Shown here: piece by piece, positions 58,775 to 64,000 of the stretch
Position numbering within the stretch: the first letter of the stretch is position 1
Layout of the letters: each line of letters starts with the position of its first letter
Origin: Marasmius tenuissimus
Lineage: Eukaryota > Basidiomycota > Agaricomycetes > Agaricales > Marasmiaceae
Direction: 5' to 3'
Length of the DNA: 64,000 nt
NCBI GenBank assembly: GCA_029532415.1
Contig: JAQOTA010000050.1
Coordinates: 6,324,001 to 6,388,000 of the forward strand
Position numbers and translations under genes: made by a program
The notes under the pieces: generated by a model
The model's input: the letters and a program-made list of their open reading frames with translations, nothing else
Told to the model about the DNA's origin: nothing
Database searches by the model: none

Positions 58775-59246
58775 TCAGTTGAAGCAGCCACCAACCATGG
58801 TGCCGGCCTGATGAAAGGAATAAAAGAATTTGAATCAGGGAAAGAGTGTAGTCAATTATCCGCGGTCGGCATCATGATGAATCAAGTTGGTACTTACCGA
58901 AGTGCTTGAAGGCGTTCCAGAGCAACAGTAAGTCGAGCCAGATCCGACATAGCAGACGTAAGAGGACTGAACCTGTTCCGAATGTTGAGAACCGTGTCCT
59001 GTAAAGCGTCGAACAATCGACAAACACAACACGTACCCAGCTGACTTTTCGACAGTTGTAGGTTTGACCAGGACCCCTGCCACTGGGAGTGTTCCCGTTG
59101 TAGGCGTAGTCACACGTCGCACGAGCTTCGAGCGTGTCCTTCTCGACGAGCTCGGCCGGAGTGGGGGCGGCCTCAGGATTGGGGGACGGTGCTGCAATAG
59201 CGTTCAGGACGAGCGCAGCGGCGGTGACAAAGGTGATAAACTTCAT
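58775..59246 (-). CDS. Six-cysteine small secreted protein, copy 2
   Basis: Same three-exon structure as copy 1. Signal peptide MKFITFVTAAALVLNAIAA, propeptide PSPNPEAAPTPAELVEKDTL, then ATCDYAYNGNTPSGRGPG...YNCRKVSW, VQSSYVCYVGSGSTYCCSGT and AGTMVGGCFN. All six cysteines are kept. The last intron is longer than in copy 1. A TATAAAA lies at 59320-59326 (minus strand). It arose by tandem duplication together with its promoter. Confidence 0.78.
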
Positions 59247-60286
59247 GGTAAATGCTTGGTGAGATGATGAGAGTAAGAACTGGATGTTCCTGGAGTCCCC
59301 CCTCTACTCTAGGAAGGTTTTTTATACCTTCCTCGACCTCTCTCAGGATGGCCTAGCTACCCAAGTGCTCTGTATGATCCGCCCCACTTACCGGGTGGCT
59401 GTTGGGTGGCAGGCGTCAAGCGCGTCAAAACTGTACTTCAGGAGCCACCCGCCCATAACGGATGTCATTTTGAAAGGCACCACAGCAATGAGTTGACCCA
59501 GGACCTGTCAGGCATGATCGTTCCGTTACTCAAACAAGGTAAACTTACCGCTCGACTTGTCCCTCAATGGGTGTTGGCTGTCATCCGACAGGGGCGCCTA
59601 AACAAACCTCCGTGAGTTGTCAAAGGGTTCTCCCGTCCGACCTCAGCCTGTTGAGGTCTAGACGCTTCATGTGTCCAAGTCAGTCATACTCAATACGTCC
59701 CGGTTGGAGAGCCTCAGCGTCAAATCAATCAGCGCTCACGCTGCTCCATGTTCGAATACGATACCGGAGACCAAATAATGTTCGGCCATGTAAGGAAAGA
59801 GATCTTCACTGACTGTCGCGAGAAATCTCAGGTCATTGCCGTGGTCCTGGGAGGGACCTAATTGGATGGATGAGAGAGAGCTCAAACTTATGACCTTTGT
59901 GCCGAGAGATCTCGACCCTCTGTTTTTAATCTCGACACAGACAGATCAGTGACACGGAAGGGCGGAAAGGGAGAGGTGTTGTATGAACAAATCAAGTGAG
60001 TGCACACTACCTAGTTCAGGTAACCGAAGAATATAGATTTTACAGGCGGGAAGAGTCTTCACCGCGCCAACCCTACTGGAGAGCTCATCCCCGCTCCATG
60101 CGCACGACGTGTGCGCGTCTTGTATATAATCTTGAGGAAGGGGAAACGTTTCTCGATATTTCCGGGCTGCTTGAAAACATCTTGATCAAATAAAAGCTGA
60201 ATCACGAGTACATCTCATTCTGCGAGCAGTGTTGTTGAGTACAAAGTACCCTCCGTTCGGTCCCAGCCCTCCAACCCATCGGAGCT

Positions 60287-60727
60287 TCATGGGCTTGGAA
60301 AGCATCCACCGGTCTTGGTTCCAGGCTATCGGCACAATGAAGGGTACAGTCAGCCACTCGAGCTTACCATATCAATCAATCTTAGCACTCACCCCACCCG
60401 CCTGAAGGATTCCAGAGCAACAATAAGTCGGACCAGATCCGAGATAGCAATCGTATGAAGAGAGGCTCTGTTTTTAGGGCTGTGAGCTCAAGAGCGCTAA
60501 AAAACAGACATAGCACCAACGAAGGGAGCAGCACGACAGGTATAGAGAAGACCAGGACCCCGATGATTGGGAGCCCTCAAGTTGTACGCGTAGTTACACG
60601 CAGGACGAGCTTCTGGCGTGTCTTTTTTGACGAGCTCACCCGAAGTCGGATCAGCCTCAGGGCTAAGAGAGGGAGCAGCCCTGACGCTAAGGACAAGTGC
60701 AGTGGTGAGGAGGGTGGTGAGTTTCAT
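60287..60727 (-). CDS. Six-cysteine small secreted protein, copy 3, diverged
   Basis: Start chosen at 60727 (MKLTTLLTTALVLSVRAA), in line with the paralogues. The propeptide PSLSPEADPTSGELVKKDTP is followed by PACNYAYNLRAPNHRGPG...YTCRAAPF, SLSSYDCYLGSGPTYCCSGI and PGTKTGGCFPSP. It is clearly older than copies 1 and 2, yet keeps all six cysteines and the GSGxxYCCSG core. The first intron would use a weak GTTGGT donor, so that junction is uncertain. Confidence 0.68.
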
Positions 60728-62067
60728 TGGGTAGGTTCGACGAAGAGAAGCAGTCAACGTGAAGAGGCGGGAGCTTCCCAAGTTGCTCGGTCCACTAATA
60801 GCTCTTATATCATCCGTGCAAGAGAGCGACTGTCCGACGATGGTCGTTTTTATCCTGACGGCAGCCTATTGTGGATGTCATTATGAGAATTGCTACGGCA
60901 ACGACTCCGAGTTGAGCTGGGACCTGTCGAACATGATTGTTACTTGTTGGTACGACTACTGCTCGACGTCCTTTGCATGCGTACTTTCACTATTGTTTCA
61001 ATTGCGAAACAGCCTTGACTGTCACCCGCCAGTGGAGGTTGCGTAACCCCTGTTCGCCAAGAGGCTCTCACACTGCATCAGTCCATATTGAGGTAGAGTA
61101 GAGTATAAGAGTCACCCTAGATGTCAAACTAAAAGATTCCCGTCATAATCGTATGTAAATGTGCTGATAGGGGTCTCAACGTTTACACCATCTCATGTTC
61201 AATTGAAGTACTCGCGGGGAAGCAAGAGACCGTGTGGGGGATGAGGTGCTCGCTAGCCGGCAAAAGAAAAGTCGTGAGGTCACCGAGGCTTGCATGTGAG
61301 GATAAGAGCGGGAAAAAATCGAACCACGACGGGTTGTCATTAAGTGGAAAAAGCGGGGTACTCATTATCTAGAGGTAGGCCGACGCAAGGCACTGATATT
61401 AGCATCCTTTATCATCGCGTCAGCTACTTTTGCGGAGAGGTTCAAACTCACATGCTCAAGAGAGCGATTAACAACGCAGAGGAAGCTGGTGGTACTGGTA
61501 TTAGTATTGAGCGAACAGCGAGTGAGATAAACACGTGGCCGTTCGGCAAAGACCGAAAGTTGATCTGACGTCCAGGTTGACATCAGCCCTTTTCGCGTTT
61601 CACTGACTGGGTAAAAGTTCGCCAGGATCTAAGCTCCAAGTCTGACGCGCTCAATGCGGGACCTCCTCTACTGGCGTCTCGTATCCCGACTTGCCAGCTA
61701 GCCACGGTTGTTGAAACCTGCTACCGGTCCCTGAGTTGACTGAGTGGCACTGGAAATCTGAATGCGGCGAAGTGATGTTTCGCACACCTCCCGGCTAGTT
61801 CTGGTGCATTTCTTGCCCTTTATCTCCTTTGTTCGTCATTCCTCAGCATACTACACAGCACGTCGCCACCTCGATAAATTCATGCACGTATGGGCACCAA
61901 CCGGCTCGCTAACCTTCCTGAGCTCGGGAAGTCACCGGCTCAAACGTTCCCGCGCCCACTAACGCTGCTCAGCAAGTGGAAATGGTATCAAGGTCTGTAT
62001 TACGCGCAGCTATCTCCTTTCTGGTTGTGCTAACGCTTTGATATGTTGTATATATCCATATGAGCCT
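60728..62067. other. Region without supported gene
   Basis: No recognisable coding region up to the inverted-repeat element. Confidence 0.4.
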
Positions 62068-63053
62068 CACGGCGGGATTTTTGATGTCCACTCGTGCTTT
62101 GTGTGGTGATGTCCAGTCAGTTGTCCAGTCAGTTGTCTAGTAGGATGTCCACTGCTTGTCAGTCACAATACAGTCACAGATGAGCTGTTAATAGGCAGGA
62201 AATTGTCACAGGTTTGACCTTTTTTGCCCAGTGAGCATGATTAAACTGCTGAAGAGCGAAGTGCGAGCTACTTGTGCTCATACCAGATCCAAAGTCTTGG
62301 TGCTTGGTGCTTGGATCAGGCACACAGACACAGCCTGCAATGGGTAAGGACTTTGTGTCCCCTTATGTACTTTCAGAAGCCACCACGTTTATTGCACTGT
62401 AATACAGTTGTTGTGATTTAGGGTTCAATAGTTTGTAGAGGCCATGAAACATCGGGTCCAGGGAAGTGGAAAGAGCAGATGGGAAGACGTTATGCCGGAA
62501 AGACGCGAGGGTCCAAGTGTAAGGAAAGGGGCTGATAAACTATAAAAGGATAATCACATCACGTGACTTTCCCGATATAGCTTATCGTCAATTCTCTATT
62601 CGCTTATCCACACCATTGTGCTTCTTTGCGCTTCAAGTACTGATCACCATACTGGGCAACTGACAAATGGGTGTGCCGAAGGTACGAGAGGTCTTGTAGA
62701 AGGGCCAATGCTGCACGGTACTCAAAAGCCATGGTTCTGTCAAAGGTGCCCCTTGTCACTTCAAAGAGAAAGATAGGTATCAGCCCCAGGGAGGTCCAGG
62801 CTTAAAAGGGAGGTGCAAGGACCATTGACCAGAGGCCAGACCCAGGGCTTGGGTACTGTAAGCCAGTTTCGCCGGGTGGTGATCCCTTTCATGAGAATAA
62901 TTAAAGCTGGAATGCAGCAATACTTGTATGGATAAACAGTTTTGTTTGATTTTGGTCACAGCCTGTGAGTGGACATCCTACTGGACAACTGACTGGACAA
63001 CTAACTGGACATCACCACACAAAGCACGAGTGGACATCAAAAATCCCGCCGTG
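62068..63053. mobile_element. 986-bp element, about 90-bp TIRs starting CACGGCGGG, CCT target duplication
   Basis: The left arm 62068-62157 (CACGGCGGGATTTTTGATGT...) and right arm about 62960-63053 are near-perfect reverse complements. Each contains tandem CAGTCAGTTGTC-type sub-repeats. The trinucleotide CCT occurs directly outside both ends (62065-62067 and 63054-63056). A 3-bp target duplication with ends beginning CAC recalls the CACTA/EnSpm superfamily. The interior has no transposase-like frame, so it would be non-autonomous. Confidence 0.85.
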
Positions 63054-63306
63054 CCTGGAACCTTGCTGACTCCGGGTATTAAGCGCACCCGACGTCCTGT
63101 AGTCAAGTCCCGACTTCCGAAGATATTTTATTGGCTGATTCACACGGTAGCTGTCAGCGTTGGTGAAGATTAGTACCTTGAACAGGGCACGAAAACGTCT
63201 AAGTGAGTCTTTCATCATATTTCTCAATGAAATACAAATACAGCTTGCCTCGTAGCATCTGTCTCCATCCATCTTATAGTCACTTCTTTGTCCCAACAAG
63301 TCTAGG

Positions 63307-64000
63307 ATGACTCTTCTTCGCCCGATCCTTCCCTTTGTCACTGCATCAATCCTAATGGGACATGGGCTCGCAGCTACCATTGGACCAGTGGCCGACCTCG
63401 TCGTTCACAATGCTTTTCTCAGTCCTGATGGCTTTACTCGTTCGGTCTCCATTGCCGGCGACTCTGTCTCGGGGCCACTTGTTACGGCTAAGAAGGTTTA
63501 TCAATGCATCCCTCATATATAACATCACTCCTAACTGATATCTGTCACTTGAACTATAGGGAGATGTGATGAAGATCAACGTTGTCAATAACCTTGACGA
63601 TCCGTCCATGATCCAATCTACCAGTATCGTGCGTATTCAAACTGATTGTGTCAAAATATTGCTAATCGTACTGTCATGGGTAGCATTGACACGGCCTACT
63701 CTTGAACAACGGCTTTGCATGGGCGGACGGACCAGCGTTTGTTACCCAATGTCCTATCGTGAAGGGTAATGAGTTCCTCTACGAGCTACCTACCGCCGAT
63801 CAAGCTGGAACCTTCTGGTACCACTCTCATTTGTGTACGTCGCAGTCCCTAGAATTGACCCCACGTTGTCACTGATATTCTCGTTCAGCCGTCCAATACT
63901 GTGACGGTTTGAGAGGACCCATGGTTATATACGATCCTAAAGACCCGTTCGCCGACTTGTACGATGTGGATAATGGTGAGGGTTCGTTTCTTTTTCACCA
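63307..64000 (+). pseudogene. Laccase 2, 5' part, stop codon in first copper motif
   Basis: Exons 63307-63495, 63560-63628, 63684-63834 and 63889-63975 correspond to the first four exons of laccase 1 (183/69/148/87 nt against 189/69/151/87). The start MTLLRPILPFVTASILM leads a signal peptide; [11 protein letters not shown] follows. Exon 3 should begin His-Trp-His-Gly, but the Trp codon reads TGA (63687-63689). After it the frame is open: [32 protein letters not shown], and [20 protein letters not shown] at the end. A single TGG-to-TGA change explains it, so this is a recent pseudogene or a base-call error. The gene continues beyond the window. Confidence 0.85.

Overview
The window is nuclear DNA of a filamentous basidiomycete, most likely an Agaricomycete (mushroom-forming fungus). 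Genes are split by many 50-60 nt GT-AG introns, several have TATA boxes, and the families fit that group: laccases, group-I P450, F-box/LRR proteins, an HMG-box regulator, CAP/PR-1 proteins, an extracellular intradiol-dioxygenase homologue and small Cys-rich secreted proteins. No bacterial, organellar or CRISPR features were seen. I derived the exon models by hand, checking splice sites, codon phase and paralogue comparison.

Layout. 1-1075: 3' half of a P450 with a 7-nt frameshift. 1436-4080: nested or tandem non-coding repeats. 4906-5958: nucleotidyltransferase-fold protein. 6860-9059: intact ten-exon P450 (536 aa). 10567-12498 (-): F-box protein. 14656-17112: complete laccase (16 exons, 518 aa) that needs two GC-AG introns. 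17994-18961 (-): HMG-box protein. 21879-22233: small coiled-coil protein with a C-terminal membrane anchor.

22.2-45.7 kb is a plastic region. Two near-identical genes for a putatively N-myristoylated protein (23671-24664 + and 38061-39057 -) lie in inverted arms of about 1.7 kb, some 13 kb apart. Between and beside them are an F-box pseudogene, two CAP/PR-1 genes (one degenerate), three paralogous multi-pass membrane protein genes (one dead, one intact, one frameshifted) and several inverted-repeat elements. One element sits in one arm and is absent from the matching place in the other.

46.9-48.5 kb (-) encodes an Atg14/UVRAG-type autophagy protein, the clearest housekeeping gene. 48.7-52.3 kb holds two paralogous small genes sharing an Asn/Gly/His-rich N-terminal module, one with 11 consecutive histidines. 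55.6-56.7 kb encodes a secreted intradiol-dioxygenase homologue that has lost metal-ligand residues. 57.4-60.7 kb has three tandem genes for six-cysteine secreted proteins. 62.07-63.05 kb is an element with about 90-bp terminal inverted repeats and a 3-bp target duplication. From 63307 to the window end is a second laccase, with a stop codon in its first copper motif.

The recurring theme is local gene duplication followed by decay: P450, laccase, CAP, membrane protein, N-myristoyl protein and Cys-rich protein each have two or three copies, and P450, laccase, CAP and the membrane protein each pair an intact copy with a damaged one. The lignocellulose-related genes (laccases, intradiol homologue, P450s) and the secreted proteins suggest a saprotrophic or host-associated lifestyle, but the species cannot be named from this sequence.
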